From a bacterium (lineage in GTDB: Bacteria > Campylobacterota > Campylobacteria > Campylobacterales > Sulfurimonadaceae): DNA of 64,000 bases. The notes below the pieces were generated by a model. It was not told the origin of the DNA. It was given only the letters and a program-made list of their open reading frames with translations, and did no database searches. A program made the position numbers and the translations under genes. Where the stretch lies: NCBI GenBank assembly GCA_018822665.1, contig JAHJJX010000017.1:1-64000 (forward strand). The letters are read 5' to 3'. Within the stretch, counting starts at the first letter, position 1. Every line of letters begins with the position of its first letter. Positions 1 to 9,558 of this stretch are shown in pieces.

Positions 1-1917
1 GCTCTAAACAACTATAAAGTTGATTTAAATTTTGAACATAATATTGATAAATACTTTAAAATCTGCCAGCCGGAAGATCTTTCGGTATTAATTCTACGCA
101 AAGAAATTGACAACGAAGATAATCTTTTAATTGCAGAAATGCGCAGCAAGTGCCCTCAACATTCTATTGTGGAGAATTTAGAACAAGCCTATGAGAAGCT
201 TGGATTAGTAGTAAAAGATAATGGCAAAAATATCTTTCCTGATCGTCGACGTGATTCTACAAAATTTAAACCGCATTTAGTTATTGCCAATATCGACGAT
301 GGCGGCTTGGAACTGCTCAAGGTTATTAAAAATTTTCCCTCTACTAGTGATATTTCGATTGTTTTATATAAAACGGGAGAGCTTATTCAGCATGAAATTA
401 AAGCTGCACAGAATGCCGGAGCGGATCATATTTTACCTCTAAGATATCAGGGATATTATTACCAACTCTTCAGCAAAAAAGTCGATAAAATATTAAATTC
501 CATTTCTTTAAAAAATACTTTAAATACAGCCCATAAGGTTATTGAAGAATATGGAATGGGCATGATTACTTTTCTCTCGCGTTTGACGGAAATAAAGCAG
601 GAATTTTCTGAAGATCATTATGCTAATGTTGCCAATTATGCTTTAGCTTTTGCTCAAAAAATGGAGCTGCCTTTAGAAATACAGCTTGAAGTTTATTTTT
701 CGGGCTTATTGCACGATCTTGGCAAAGCGCATATTCCTGACGATATTTTATTAAAACCGGGGAAATTAAATGATCAGGAATGGAAAATCATGAAGCAACA
801 TTCAGCTATCTCTAAAAAAATCCTGGAAAAAGCTTCTATATTTAAAACAGAGGCCACCAATGCTTCTCTTCATCACGAATTTTTCAATGGCAAAGGTACT
901 ACTGGTAAAAAAGGTGAAGAAATTCCTTTGGTATCCAGAATCATTACTATTGCAGATGCTTATGATGCTATGACTAATAAACGACCTTATCGTGAACCAT
1001 TAGATCCTCAAAATGCTAAAGCCGAGATTATCCGTTGTGCCGGCCAACAATTTGATAAAAATATTGTTGATAGTGGCTTTATCCCCTGGTTTGAAGATGG
1101 CTTACCTAAGCCTGATTTATCAAAAATGACTTTCTGCAATAAACAAGAATTTAATCTTTTTGCAACTGATATAAAAGATACTCCTATTCTTTTTATAAAT
1201 TCTTCTAAAAAGGTAATCGATGAAATGTATTTTGATGAATATAAAAATATTAATATTATTTCTACATATGCAGAATTAGAAAGCTATTTAAAAAAGCAAC
1301 AGCTGCCTCCGCAAATTATTATTAGCGGCGCTTATCCAGATTTTAAAAAGCTAAATAAAATTAAATCAAAATATTATAAAACCATTCCTTTTACCATAAT
1401 TTATCATGCCAACAAGGAGCTTTCTGATGAAGAAGAATTGAAGCTATTAAATAATTCTGATTTTGATATTCGTATTGCCAATAACAAAATGGATTACAAC
1501 TATATTCATAAAATCGTTTTTGATAGCATTAATGATAATTTTAGAAAACAAACAATCAATAGAAGTGTCGAATTTGCCAAAAATATGCGGCAGGACCTTA
1601 TTAAACTTTTAATTGAATTATTAAAAGAATCTGAATTAAATATCCGTGGTTATGATCCTGAAAAGGTTGCTTATTATGCGATAGAAATTGCTAAAGAAAT
1701 GGGATTATCAAAAAAACAATTAGAAAGTATAAAATTGGCTGCTTTACTTGGTGCTATTGGCCAGATGTTTCTAGCCGACAAAATTCATAAAAGAGAGGAA
1801 AAGAAAGATTCATTAGAAATAAGAAAAATAATAGTTGAAAATAGCTTATATTTATTATCTTCAATTCCTGGCTTTGAAGATATTTTAAATATTATTTTAA
1901 ATTTAAAGAATTATTAA
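1..1917 (+). CDS. HD-GYP-type signalling protein, 5' end outside window
   Basis: The reading frame is open from base 1, so the gene starts outside the window; the first internal ATG is at 139. Counting from that Met, a receiver-like segment (about 40-120) is followed by an HD domain with HDLGK at 192-196, a later HHE and DAYDAMTNKRPY, as in HD-GYP phosphodiesterases of cyclic-di-GMP. The usual GYP triplet is replaced by GKGTT, so activity is uncertain. A second receiver-like part (about 340-480) and a weakly HD-like C-terminal part follow. The stop comes just after an in-frame A AAT TTA heptamer at 1899-1905. A -1 shift there would extend the protein to 2003 with EFVNDDYPAITTEEAKKEL, which resembles the end of an HD-GYP domain. 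The domain assignment is from motifs. The gene differs in style from the operon to its right and lies where rpsA might be expected. Confidence 0.75.
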   Translation, partial: ALNNYKVDLNFEHNIDKYFKICQPEDLSVLILRKEIDNEDNLLIAEMRSKCPQHSIVENLEQAYEKLGLVVKDNGKNIFPDRRRDSTKFKPHLVIANIDDGGLELLKVIKNFPSTSDISIVLYKTGELIQHEIKAAQNAGADHILPLRYQGYYYQLFSKKVDKILNSISLKNTLNTAHKVIEEYGMGMITFLSRLTEIKQEFSEDHYANVANYALAFAQKMELPLEIQLEVYFSGLLHDLGKAHIPDDILLKPGKLNDQEWKIMKQHSAISKKILEKASIFKTEATNASLHHEFFNGKGTTGKKGEEIPLVSRIITIADAYDAMTNKRPYREPLDPQNAKAEIIRCAGQQFDKNIVDSGFIPWFEDGLPKPDLSKMTFCNKQEFNLFATDIKDTPILFINSSKKVIDEMYFDEYKNINIISTYAELESYLKKQQLPPQIIISGAYPDFKKLNKIKSKYYKTIPFTIIYHANKELSDEEELKLLNNSDFDIRIANNKMDYNYIHKIVFDSINDNFRKQTINRSVEFAKNMRQDLIKLLIELLKESELNIRGYDPEKVAYYAIEIAKEMGLSKKQLESIKLAALLGAIGQMFLADKIHKREEKKDSLEIRKIIVENSLYLLSSIPGFEDILNIILNLKNY

Positions 1918-1976
1918 TTGAATTTGTCAATGATGACTATCCTGCAATCACAACAGAAGAAGCTAAAAAAGAGTTG

Positions 1977-1994
1977 CCTCGAATTTATTCGAGG
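1977..1994. terminator. hairpin after the HD-GYP-type gene
   Basis: Perfect 7-bp arms CCTCGAA and TTCGAGG around a TTTA loop. No T-run follows, so it may be a repeat-type hairpin rather than a rho-independent terminator. It overlaps the end of the possible -1 frame extension. Confidence 0.35.
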
Positions 1995-2041
1995 TACATA
2001 TAGTTATTTCACAGTCTTGGAACTTGGGAATGAGTGAAGAA

Positions 2042-2875
2042 TTATTCGTTAACATTCTTTTTTATTGAGTCTAAAACATTTTTTATAATCCAGTCAGGAG
2101 TTGAGGCTCCCGCACTGATACCGCAAAACGATTTATCTTTAAACCATGCATAATCTAAATCATTTTCATCTTCTATATGATAACTGTCAAAACAATTATC
2201 TTTTGAAATACTGAATAATTGTTTTGTGTTTGATGAATTCTTACCGCCGATTACTATCATAATATCTGCTTTAGCGGATATTTTTCTGATAGCTTCCTGA
2301 TTTTCAAACGTAGCATTACAAATGGTATTAAATACCCTCACTTCCTTGCATCGGGGAATAAGATAATTTGCAACTTCCATATAGTCTTCAACTTTTCTTG
2401 TCGTTTGAGCAACAAGGGCTATCTTTTCGCCAAGTTTTACGTTTTCTAAATCTTTTGGTGAAGAAACAACGATTGCACCATGCGTTGCATAACTTTTAAC
2501 ACCTTTTATTTCGGGGTGAACTTCATCTCCAAAAATTATAATGTTATACCCTGCTTCACTCATATCTTGGCATATTTGCTGTGGTTTCGTAACATAAGGA
2601 CAGGTTGCGTCCACAACATCTATATTGTTTGTATACAACTCTGCAAGTTCATTCTTAGGTATGCCATGTGTTCTGATAACCGCTTTATCGCCGCTTTTAA
2701 AAGTTTTATAATCTTCTATAAGTCCGACTTTAAAATCTTTTTCAAGCCTAGATATCTCTTTTGAGTTATGTATCAGGGGCCCGTATGTTGCGGAATTTTT
2801 ATTTTCTTCTGCTATTTTTATTGCTCTTTTGACACCAAAGCAAAATCCATAATTTTCTGCTAATTCAATTTTCAT
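2042..2875 (-). CDS. ispH: 4-hydroxy-3-methylbut-2-enyl diphosphate reductase
   Basis: Last enzyme of the MEP isoprenoid pathway; reduces HMBPP to IPP and DMAPP with a [4Fe-4S] cluster in the cytoplasm. The three cluster cysteines are visible at C12 (GFCFGVKRA), C92 (DATCPYV) and C186 (NTICNAT). The frame is open up to 2935, but I chose the ATG at 2875 because an AAGGAGA ribosome site lies just before it and the product then starts MKIELAENYGFCFG, giving the usual 277 residues. It is the last gene of pheS-pheT-aroA-ispH, 67 bases after aroA. In Campylobacter rpsA follows ispH; here it does not. Confidence 0.95.
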   Translation of the reverse strand: MKIELAENYGFCFGVKRAIKIAEENKNSATYGPLIHNSKEISRLEKDFKVGLIEDYKTFKSGDKAVIRTHGIPKNELAELYTNNIDVVDATCPYVTKPQQICQDMSEAGYNIIIFGDEVHPEIKGVKSYATHGAIVVSSPKDLENVKLGEKIALVAQTTRKVEDYMEVANYLIPRCKEVRVFNTICNATFENQEAIRKISAKADIMIVIGGKNSSNTKQLFSISKDNCFDSYHIEDENDLDYAWFKDKSFCGISAGASTPDWIIKNVLDSIKKNVNE

Positions 2876-2942
2876 AGTTTTCTCCTTTTTAAAAGGCAAG
2901 CTTTCAAATTTATCCGATTGAATACTTATCTTCATATCAAAG

Positions 2943-4223
2943 TTATTTAAATTCTACTCTGGTTATTTTCTTAAGTAACTCGAAAAAATTTGGAAAAGAT
3001 GTATTTACACAATCAACATCCGTCACATTCATCCCGCATCTAAGCCCTGCAATCATAAAACTCATCGCAATTCTATGGTCGCCTGAACTATCAACCGTAG
3101 ATGATTTTAACATTCCGCCTTTTACACTGTAGCCATCTTCAAACTCTTCTACTTCGATTCCACATGCCACGAGTGCATTTACAACCGTAGAGATTCTATC
3201 ACTCTCTTTCACTCTTAGCTCTTGGGCATTTTTAACCGTACTTATACCATTCGCACAGGCAAAAGCAATAGATAAAACCGGAAGTTCATCTATGAGCCAG
3301 GAGATATTGTCTTCGACTGTTATTGCACTCAGCGGAGCATGCTTCACATGTATATTTCCGATAGGTTCATATTTATCGCTCGTTACTTCATACCTGATAT
3401 CTGCCCCCATTCTTGCCAAGGCTTTAAAAGCTTCTATGCGGGTAACATTAAGCGTAACACCTTCGAGTATAACATTTGAATTGGGTGTGATAGCTGCAGC
3501 TACAGCAAAGAAAAATGCACTAGAGGGATCGGCAGGCACTCTGATTTTAAGTGGAGACAATAGACCTTTCATAGGTGTGACGGTAGTTTTTAAACCATCC
3601 ACGCTTATCTCTGCACCCATCCCCTTCAACATTCTTTCCGTATGGTCACGGCTTAGTTCAGGTTCGGTGTATGTACAAATTCCATCAGCTCTAAGAGCTG
3701 CCAGTATCATTGCGCTTTTTACCTGCGCGGAAGCTATTTTACTTTCATAGTCGAATGCATGTAAAGATGCCCCTCTAATGCTAAGCGGAGCTAGGTCTCC
3801 ATCATTTCTTCCATCTAATTTTGCGCCTATGTTTCTTAATGGCAAAGTGACTCTTTTCATCGGGCGGCGCTTTAAATATTCATCGCCGGTTAAAATAAAA
3901 TGTCCATTTGCAGAACTTAAAAGACCACAAAACAGCCGCATTCCGGTTCCGGAATTGCCACAATCAAGAATTTCACTGCTCTCTTGTATTCCATTGGAAC
4001 TTATCTTAATCACGTTCCCGTCATCTTCAACGCTCGCCCCAAGTTTTTTTACTATTTCCAAAGTATTGAGCGTGTCTTGCGCTCGCAAAAAATTTGTTAT
4101 TTCTGAAGTTCCGTTCGCTAACATAGAAAACATAGCACTACGATGCGATATAGATTTATCCGGTGCGATTTCTGAAATATTTAAAGAAAAGGCAGAGCAT
4201 GGGCTCACATGTATTAAATTCAT
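2943..4223 (-). CDS. aroA: 3-phosphoshikimate 1-carboxyvinyltransferase (EPSP synthase)
   Basis: Sixth step of the shikimate pathway: joins shikimate-3-phosphate and PEP to EPSP. 426 residues, normal for the family. Visible family motifs are DKSISHRSAM near the N-terminus, the LDCGNSGTGMRL signature, RPMKR, and DHRIAMSFMIAGL near the C-terminus. The start overlaps the end of pheT by four bases, indicating translational coupling. One exact TTCCACATGCC copy lies inside (antisense), where the gene encodes V-A-C-G-I-E. Confidence 0.96.
   Translation of the reverse strand: MNLIHVSPCSAFSLNISEIAPDKSISHRSAMFSMLANGTSEITNFLRAQDTLNTLEIVKKLGASVEDDGNVIKISSNGIQESSEILDCGNSGTGMRLFCGLLSSANGHFILTGDEYLKRRPMKRVTLPLRNIGAKLDGRNDGDLAPLSIRGASLHAFDYESKIASAQVKSAMILAALRADGICTYTEPELSRDHTERMLKGMGAEISVDGLKTTVTPMKGLLSPLKIRVPADPSSAFFFAVAAAITPNSNVILEGVTLNVTRIEAFKALARMGADIRYEVTSDKYEPIGNIHVKHAPLSAITVEDNISWLIDELPVLSIAFACANGISTVKNAQELRVKESDRISTVVNALVACGIEVEEFEDGYSVKGGMLKSSTVDSSGDHRIAMSFMIAGLRCGMNVTDVDCVNTSFPNFFELLKKITRVEFK
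3158..3168 (+). repeat. TTCCACATGCC copy 1, in aroA
   Basis: Exact 11-mer, antisense to aroA, which reads GCA TGT GGA (A-C-G) here. Confidence 0.9.
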
Positions 4224-6553
4224 CTTAGTGTAATCCCTAATTCATTTTTTAATGCATTCAAGATAGCATCCATGGATGAAGTAATATCTTCTTCTTGAAG
4301 TGTTTTTTCATCCGACTGAAGCATAAAGCGAATAGATAAACTTACATTTTCACCTAAGGATTCATCTGCATATCTGTCTACGGGATAAAAATGAATAAGC
4401 TCATTGCTTGCATTTTTTTCTATAACGCCTTTGACTCTGTCATAACTCATCTCCTGAGGCATTACAATACTTAAGTCTCTAAATGAAGCCTGATATTTTG
4501 AAACATTTTTTGCCACTTTCAATGAGTCAGGCAGTTTCGTGAAATCAATTTCGCACATTATTGTAATGTCCAAATTATAGCTGTCTTGTACGCTTGGATG
4601 CACTCTGAAAAGTTCTCCGACTGCTTCATCGCCTATCAATATCTCTGCACACTGGAAGGGATGCGATAAGGAGTGTTTTGTTGTATGCGTTCTAAGTTCA
4701 AATTCACCGATGATATCAGCAATCTTTTGAGTAAAAAAAGCAAAGTCAATCTTTTGCGGTTTTCCGGAATTAGATAAAGATTCACTCTCCTTATTTCCAC
4801 AAAACAGCATAGCCATTTTAAGTGATTCTTCCCTTGATGCATTAAATACCGAACCCACCTCAAAAAGCTTCACTGATGAATAACCGTTATTTACATTGCC
4901 AGAAGCTGCTTTTAAAAGTCCTGTCATTAAAGTTGATCTTAAAGTATCAAGCGTATTGACTATCGGATTTAAAAGTTCTAATTCTTCATTTAATGTATCA
5001 AATCCATATTTCTGCAAAACTTTTTTTTCATCAAAAACAAAATGCACACTCTCAAAAAAGCCGCTTTGCGCAGCTCTGTGTCTATATGTTCTTCGTTTTT
5101 TATACTCAAAATAGTCATCTTTTAATTTATTTTCTTCTTTGAACATAAAAGGTTTTGAGGGGATATTATCAATTCCGACCAAACGAACTATCTCTTCAAT
5201 AATATCTTGTTTGTTAATAATATCATGGCGAAATCTTGGAACCGATATAACAAAATGATCTGCATGCGATTTTGCAGTATTAAAACCTAAATTTTTTAAA
5301 ATTTTATTAATTTTCACTTTATCAATGCTTGCACCGATAATTTCATCAATTTCCTGCTTGCTAACACTTACAATTTTATTTTCATAAGAATCACAAAGCT
5401 CTATATTACCGCCAAAAATTGCCGAATTGGAATTTGATTCTATAAGGTCTAAACAAAACGATAAACCTAGATTCAACTCTGGTTCACTTCCTCTTGATGT
5501 TCTATAATACAAAGGACCCGAAGGTATTTTCGAAATCGCCATCTTTTTGGAAATAATGTCAGGTGGAATATAGCTCGCTTCTATTAATACGGTTCCTTCA
5601 ACATAAGTAACTTTAGAAGCATCTTCTTGAATAATTCCAATAGTAGAAGCTTTCTCCTTAGACATAATACATGCATACCCGTGTTTATCTTCACTCAGCA
5701 CTATTTTTGCCATTGTATCATTTTTGGCACAGAAAAAACCATAATTATAAGCTTTTAAAATTACCCCACTGCTGTGCGTCGCATAAAGCATGATGGATTC
5801 AATGTCAGTATCTCTTTTTTCTTCGATTTGAGAGAGTCTGAGTTTTATGACAAAAGGAATTATTAAGTTTTTTAAATCAACTGCCTTATAGCGCAGATTG
5901 ATATTTAAATCTTTTTCATGCGAAAGACTTAAAATTCTGCCTATCCCTATTCTTCTGTCTTCATTTTCATTAAAAGTCACTTCTTTTAAGGGTCTATCAT
6001 AGGCTGCACTCAAGTCTCTTGCTATACCTCGAATACTTAAACAGTCTCCTCGATTTGCAGTTAATTCAATTTCAATTAAATCATCCCCAAATATGTTATT
6101 TTCAGAAACTTCTTGACCTAAAGTATAGCCACCTATGCTCTCATCGAGTTCCATAATCCCGTCTTGAATATTTTCAAAACCAATTTCACCGGCAGAACAA
6201 ATCATCCCTTCACTGTCAATCCCGCGAAGCACAACAGGCTTAATTATAAGTCCATTGGGCATCTCCGCGCCAATAGTCGCAACAACAACATTAAGCCCTG
6301 CCCTTACATTTGATGCGCCGCAAACTATTTGACGCGTGCTAGAACCGATATCCACTTTACATATATTTAATTTATCTGCATCAGGATGTTTTTCACACTC
6401 TAAAACTCTGCCAAAAACTATTTTTTCAGGAACTTTATAATGATGCACCCTATCAACTTCTAAACCTATTGAATTTAAAGTTTTAACTAAGTTATCAGTT
6501 GTGATACCTTTTAAATCTATCCATTCATTTAACCAACTTCTAGTAACAATCAT
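4220..6553 (-). CDS. pheT: phenylalanine--tRNA ligase beta subunit
   Basis: Large subunit of the alpha2-beta2 PheRS. 777 residues, normal length. In order: an N-terminal tRNA-binding (EMAP-like) domain around 40-150 with [21 protein letters not shown] and [11 protein letters not shown], the B3/B4 editing region in the middle, the B5 domain, the catalytic-like core, and a C-terminal anticodon-binding (FDX-ACB) domain with FRDLSIVMP. It overlaps both pheS and aroA by four bases (ATGA type), so the three are probably one transcript. Confidence 0.96.
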   Translation of the reverse strand: MIVTRSWLNEWIDLKGITTDNLVKTLNSIGLEVDRVHHYKVPEKIVFGRVLECEKHPDADKLNICKVDIGSSTRQIVCGASNVRAGLNVVVATIGAEMPNGLIIKPVVLRGIDSEGMICSAGEIGFENIQDGIMELDESIGGYTLGQEVSENNIFGDDLIEIELTANRGDCLSIRGIARDLSAAYDRPLKEVTFNENEDRRIGIGRILSLSHEKDLNINLRYKAVDLKNLIIPFVIKLRLSQIEEKRDTDIESIMLYATHSSGVILKAYNYGFFCAKNDTMAKIVLSEDKHGYACIMSKEKASTIGIIQEDASKVTYVEGTVLIEASYIPPDIISKKMAISKIPSGPLYYRTSRGSEPELNLGLSFCLDLIESNSNSAIFGGNIELCDSYENKIVSVSKQEIDEIIGASIDKVKINKILKNLGFNTAKSHADHFVISVPRFRHDIINKQDIIEEIVRLVGIDNIPSKPFMFKEENKLKDDYFEYKKRRTYRHRAAQSGFFESVHFVFDEKKVLQKYGFDTLNEELELLNPIVNTLDTLRSTLMTGLLKAASGNVNNGYSSVKLFEVGSVFNASREESLKMAMLFCGNKESESLSNSGKPQKIDFAFFTQKIADIIGEFELRTHTTKHSLSHPFQCAEILIGDEAVGELFRVHPSVQDSYNLDITIMCEIDFTKLPDSLKVAKNVSKYQASFRDLSIVMPQEMSYDRVKGVIEKNASNELIHFYPVDRYADESLGENVSLSIRFMLQSDEKTLQEEDITSSMDAILNALKNELGITLR

Positions 6554-7542
6554 TGAAACTGCTCCAATAATTTAATATCTCCCTCAAAAAGAGAACGAAG
6601 ATCACCTATTTGATGAATTAACATTGCGAACCGCTCAACACCTAGTCCAAAAGCATATCCACTTACATTTTTATATCCAACAGCTTTAAAAACATTTGGG
6701 TCCACAATTCCACATCCTAACACTTCCAACCAGCCTGTCTTGGAGCAAACTCTACATCCGCAACCTTTACAAAATATACAGGAGATGTCCACCTCTGCCG
6801 AAGGCTCTGTAAAAGGAAAAAATGACGGGCGAAAACGAACTTCAACATCACCAAACATATATTTCAAAAAATTTTCTAAAATAAATTTCAGGTTTGCAAA
6901 GGAAACAATACCCTCTTCATCCACCAATAAACCCTCAACCTGATGAAACATTGGAGTATGTGTAATGTCATAATCACGACGAAATACAGCTCCTGGAGCA
7001 ATCATGCGAATCGGCGGTTTTGTACTCATCATCGTTCTAATTTGAACAGGAGAGGTGTGTGTTCTTAAAAGCATTTCGTCTTTAAAATAAAATGTATCCT
7101 GCATATCTCTTGCCGGATGATACTTTGGCAGATTTAAAGCCTCGAAATTATAAAAATCATTTTCTACCATCGGACCTGTTTTTATATCAAAGTTCATCGC
7201 AGTAAAATATTCTATAATTTTATCCATAGTCTCCATTACGGGATGAAGTGCCCCTGATTGGCTTTTTGAACTAAAGAGAGAAACATCGATAGCGCTTGCC
7301 CTCATAGCTTCTTGTAATTCTAAAGTTTGTAATGTAATTTTTCTTTGCATAAGTTCATTTGTTAATGCACTTTTGTGTGTATTTAAATCTTTTGCTATTT
7401 GTGCCTTTTCTTCATCTGTGGCGGTTTTCATCTTAGCAAATTCTAAGGCTAAAACACCCTTTTTTCCAAAAACAGATACACGAATTTCTTCCAATTTTTC
7501 TACACTCTGTGCGTTTTGTATTGCATCATACCACTCTTTCAA
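6550..7542 (-). CDS. pheS: phenylalanine--tRNA ligase alpha subunit
   Basis: Catalytic subunit of PheRS. 330 residues. A coiled-coil N-terminal arm is followed by the class II aminoacyl-tRNA synthetase core: motif 2 ([21 protein letters not shown]) and motif 3 ([18 protein letters not shown]) are plain. The start codon is TTG, chosen because GGAG lies eight bases upstream and the product begins MKEWYDAIQ. First gene of the operon; a 168-base gap to the divergent HIT gene must hold both promoters. Confidence 0.96.
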   Translation of the reverse strand: MKEWYDAIQNAQSVEKLEEIRVSVFGKKGVLALEFAKMKTATDEEKAQIAKDLNTHKSALTNELMQRKITLQTLELQEAMRASAIDVSLFSSKSQSGALHPVMETMDKIIEYFTAMNFDIKTGPMVENDFYNFEALNLPKYHPARDMQDTFYFKDEMLLRTHTSPVQIRTMMSTKPPIRMIAPGAVFRRDYDITHTPMFHQVEGLLVDEEGIVSFANLKFILENFLKYMFGDVEVRFRPSFFPFTEPSAEVDISCIFCKGCGCRVCSKTGWLEVLGCGIVDPNVFKAVGYKNVSGYAFGLGVERFAMLIHQIGDLRSLFEGDIKLLEQFQ

Positions 7543-7710
7543 ATAGAGTCTCCATATGTTAAAATGTATTAATTATTTTAAATAAAAGTCTTTCAAAAAC
7601 TGAAAGATTTTAAGATGGATTATATTCAAATTATATTTATATACAGCTTCATTTGCTAGAGTAAACATAATATATATGTTACAATTTCCAAAAATATAAA
7701 GGAAAAGACA

Positions 7711-8067
7711 ATGTGTATATTCTGCAAACTTATAAATAAAGAAATTCCGTCCAATATAATCCTCGAAGACGATGAGTTCCTCGCTTTTCACGATATTAAT
7801 CCAAAAGCTCCGGTGCATATCCTTGTTATTCCAAAAGTTCACATAGATAGTTTTAATGAAGCAAATTCTAGTTTAATGGGAAAAATGAGTGATTTTATAC
7901 AAGAGGTTGCAAAAGAAGTTAAAATTGAAAAAAGCGGTTACAGAGTGATTACAAATATAGGTGAAAACGGCGGGCAAGAGGTGAAACATCTTCATTTTCA
8001 TGTTCTAGGCGGTGCAAAACTCTCATGGTCACATTTTACCGATGCTGATCCTCAAGGACATTTTTAG
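7711..8067 (+). CDS. HIT family nucleotide hydrolase (HINT-like)
   Basis: 118 residues with the histidine triad HLHFHVLGG at 93-101, the defining HxHxHxx motif of purine nucleoside phosphoramidase or diadenosine polyphosphate hydrolases. The N-terminal CIFCKLINKEIP is typical of the bacterial HINT branch and may bind zinc. AGGAAAAG lies before the ATG. A HIT gene also flanks pheS in Campylobacter, so the neighbourhood is conserved. The exact substrate cannot be told from sequence. Confidence 0.92.
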   Translation: MCIFCKLINKEIPSNIILEDDEFLAFHDINPKAPVHILVIPKVHIDSFNEANSSLMGKMSDFIQEVAKEVKIEKSGYRVITNIGENGGQEVKHLHFHVLGGAKLSWSHFTDADPQGHF

Positions 8068-8117
8068 AAAACTTTTAATACACTAGGCTAAATAAATTAA
8101 ATAAAACAGGGTTTATT

Positions 8118-9284
8118 ATGTTTAAACTACTTCTTTTTATATCTTTTGTCGCTGCTTCGCTTTTTGCCCAAACTGCAGAAGAATTTAAGGCGCAGCAGAT
8201 GCAAGAGTTTAACAGCTATAAAAAAACTCAAGAAGAAGGTTTTAAAAATTATCAAGAATCTCAAATGAAAGAGTTTAATAACTACAAAAAAGAGGTTGGC
8301 GCATTATGGGATGAGCCAAAAATGTCAACTAAAAAAACTTGGGTAGCTTATACGGAAGATAAAAAAACAAGAACGGATGTAGATTTTTCCAAAGAGACTA
8401 TTACGGTAGAAACTATCGCTTCTTCGCCACAGGAAGCAAAAGAAAAATTACAAATTGCTCTCGCAAAAGTTGTTACCGTTGATAATGAAACAGTACAAAA
8501 AACAGATCCTCTTGAAAAAAAACTTGCAAAAATCAAAAAGCCTGAGGGTGTAGTTGATTCCCCTGTAAAAGCAGACCCGATTCTATCAAATGTAATATTT
8601 GACACACCCCCTACAAAAGAGAGCGTCAAAGCTTACATCAATAAAAATGTTTCAGACAAGAATATTCAAGCCGCTTCATCTGATAAAGTTAAGCATGCAA
8701 AAGTGTATAGTATTCAGATACAAATGCCAAAAGATGCAATGCTGAAAAGGTCACAAGTTTTTCACGATGAAATCAAGCTAAATGCCAAAAAAAGAGAACT
8801 TCCTGCTCCTTTGGTTTTTGCAATTATGCATACGGAAAGTAACTTCAATCCAAGAGCAAGGTCACACATTCCCGCCTATGGACTGATGCAAATTGTTCCA
8901 AAAACTGCCGGAATTGACACGTATCAATTTTTGTATAATGAAAAAAAACTAGTTACCGGCAATTATCTTTACAACAGCACAAACAACATAACAATGGGCA
9001 CAGCTTACTTACACATACTTTACTATAGATATTTAAAATCAATAAAAAATCCAGACAGCAGGCTTTACTGCACAATTGCCGCTTACAATACCGGAGCCGG
9101 TAATATTGCATGGGCTTTTACAAGAAAATACAATATGAATACGGCAGCTCCGCTTATTAATGCTATGAGTTCGGACGAAGTATACAATAAGCTTCTAAAA
9201 GATTTAAGATTTGATGAGCCAAAACATTATCTGAAAAATGTTTCAAAACGGATGAGTGCCTATAGAAAAGCGTACGGTCTCTAA
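8118..9284 (+). CDS. MltC-like periplasmic lytic transglycosylase
   Basis: 388 residues. A signal peptide (MFKLLLFISFVAASLFA) is followed by a charged, repetitive segment (FKAQQMQEFNSYKKTQEEGF), an N-terminal region like that of murein transglycosylase C, and a C-terminal SLT domain from about 225. The SLT part shows the catalytic glutamate in HTESNFNP, then YGLMQIVPKTAG and IAAYNTGAGN, the classic three motifs of goose-lysozyme-type transglycosylases. It should cleave the MurNAc-GlcNAc bond of peptidoglycan to anhydro products. No lipobox is evident, unlike E. coli MltC, so it is probably soluble in the periplasm. Confidence 0.9.
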   Translation: MFKLLLFISFVAASLFAQTAEEFKAQQMQEFNSYKKTQEEGFKNYQESQMKEFNNYKKEVGALWDEPKMSTKKTWVAYTEDKKTRTDVDFSKETITVETIASSPQEAKEKLQIALAKVVTVDNETVQKTDPLEKKLAKIKKPEGVVDSPVKADPILSNVIFDTPPTKESVKAYINKNVSDKNIQAASSDKVKHAKVYSIQIQMPKDAMLKRSQVFHDEIKLNAKKRELPAPLVFAIMHTESNFNPRARSHIPAYGLMQIVPKTAGIDTYQFLYNEKKLVTGNYLYNSTNNITMGTAYLHILYYRYLKSIKNPDSRLYCTIAAYNTGAGNIAWAFTRKYNMNTAAPLINAMSSDEVYNKLLKDLRFDEPKHYLKNVSKRMSAYRKAYGL

Positions 9285-9319
9285 AAATACTTTAAGCTAA
9301 AAAAAGCTTTTAGTATTTT
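9284..9319. terminator. hairpin between transglycosylase and small ORF
   Basis: Arms AAAATACTTTAAGCT (9284-9298) and AGCTTTTAGTATTTT (9305-9319) pair with two mismatches. It overlaps the stop codons of two convergent genes and could serve both. Confidence 0.55.
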
Positions 9320-9413
9320 CACCCCATTCTCTTTTTCTTATTAAAGATGTAAGCGCATAAGCGAGAAGCATTAAGACTCCACATGCCATCATGACGATTA
9401 TAATTTCAAACAT
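9297..9413 (-). CDS. 38-residue single-pass membrane protein, unknown
   Basis: A short frame starting ATG at 9413 with AAGGAAAA in good position upstream. The product starts MFEIIIVMMACGVLMLLAYA and ends in the basic, polar tail LIRKREWGENTKSFF, that is, one transmembrane helix with a positive cytoplasmic side. I do not recognise the family; it looks like the small subunits that sit beside respiratory or transport complexes, but nothing nearby proves a partner. Its stop lies in the hairpin shared with the transglycosylase. A one-mismatch form of the TTCCACATGCC word lies inside it. Confidence 0.55.
   Translation of the reverse strand: MFEIIIVMMACGVLMLLAYALTSLIRKREWGENTKSFF
9377..9387 (+). 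repeat. one-mismatch copy of the 11-mer (CTCCACATGCC)
   Basis: Differs from TTCCACATGCC only at the first base. Lies inside the 38-residue ORF. Confidence 0.5.
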
Positions 9414-9558
9414 ACTGTTTTCCTTCTTTTTTTACATCATAATATATAAATTTTATTTCAATAAAAAAATTTGCAAAATGTCATAAATTTATCATTAAAA
9501 TATAATTTATCTCATATTTTTTTGCTTTATCAAATTACTTCTTGACTACTATCTCTTT

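Noticed and set aside
1899-1905. Certain programmed frameshifting at A AAT TTA
   Set aside because: The site fits, but no downstream stem or pseudoknot is clear and AT-rich DNA makes such heptamers often; kept only as a possibility.
7573-7842. A minus-strand gene overlapping the HIT gene start
   Set aside because: It lies antisense to the HIT N-terminus and over the divergent promoter gap, and has no family resemblance.
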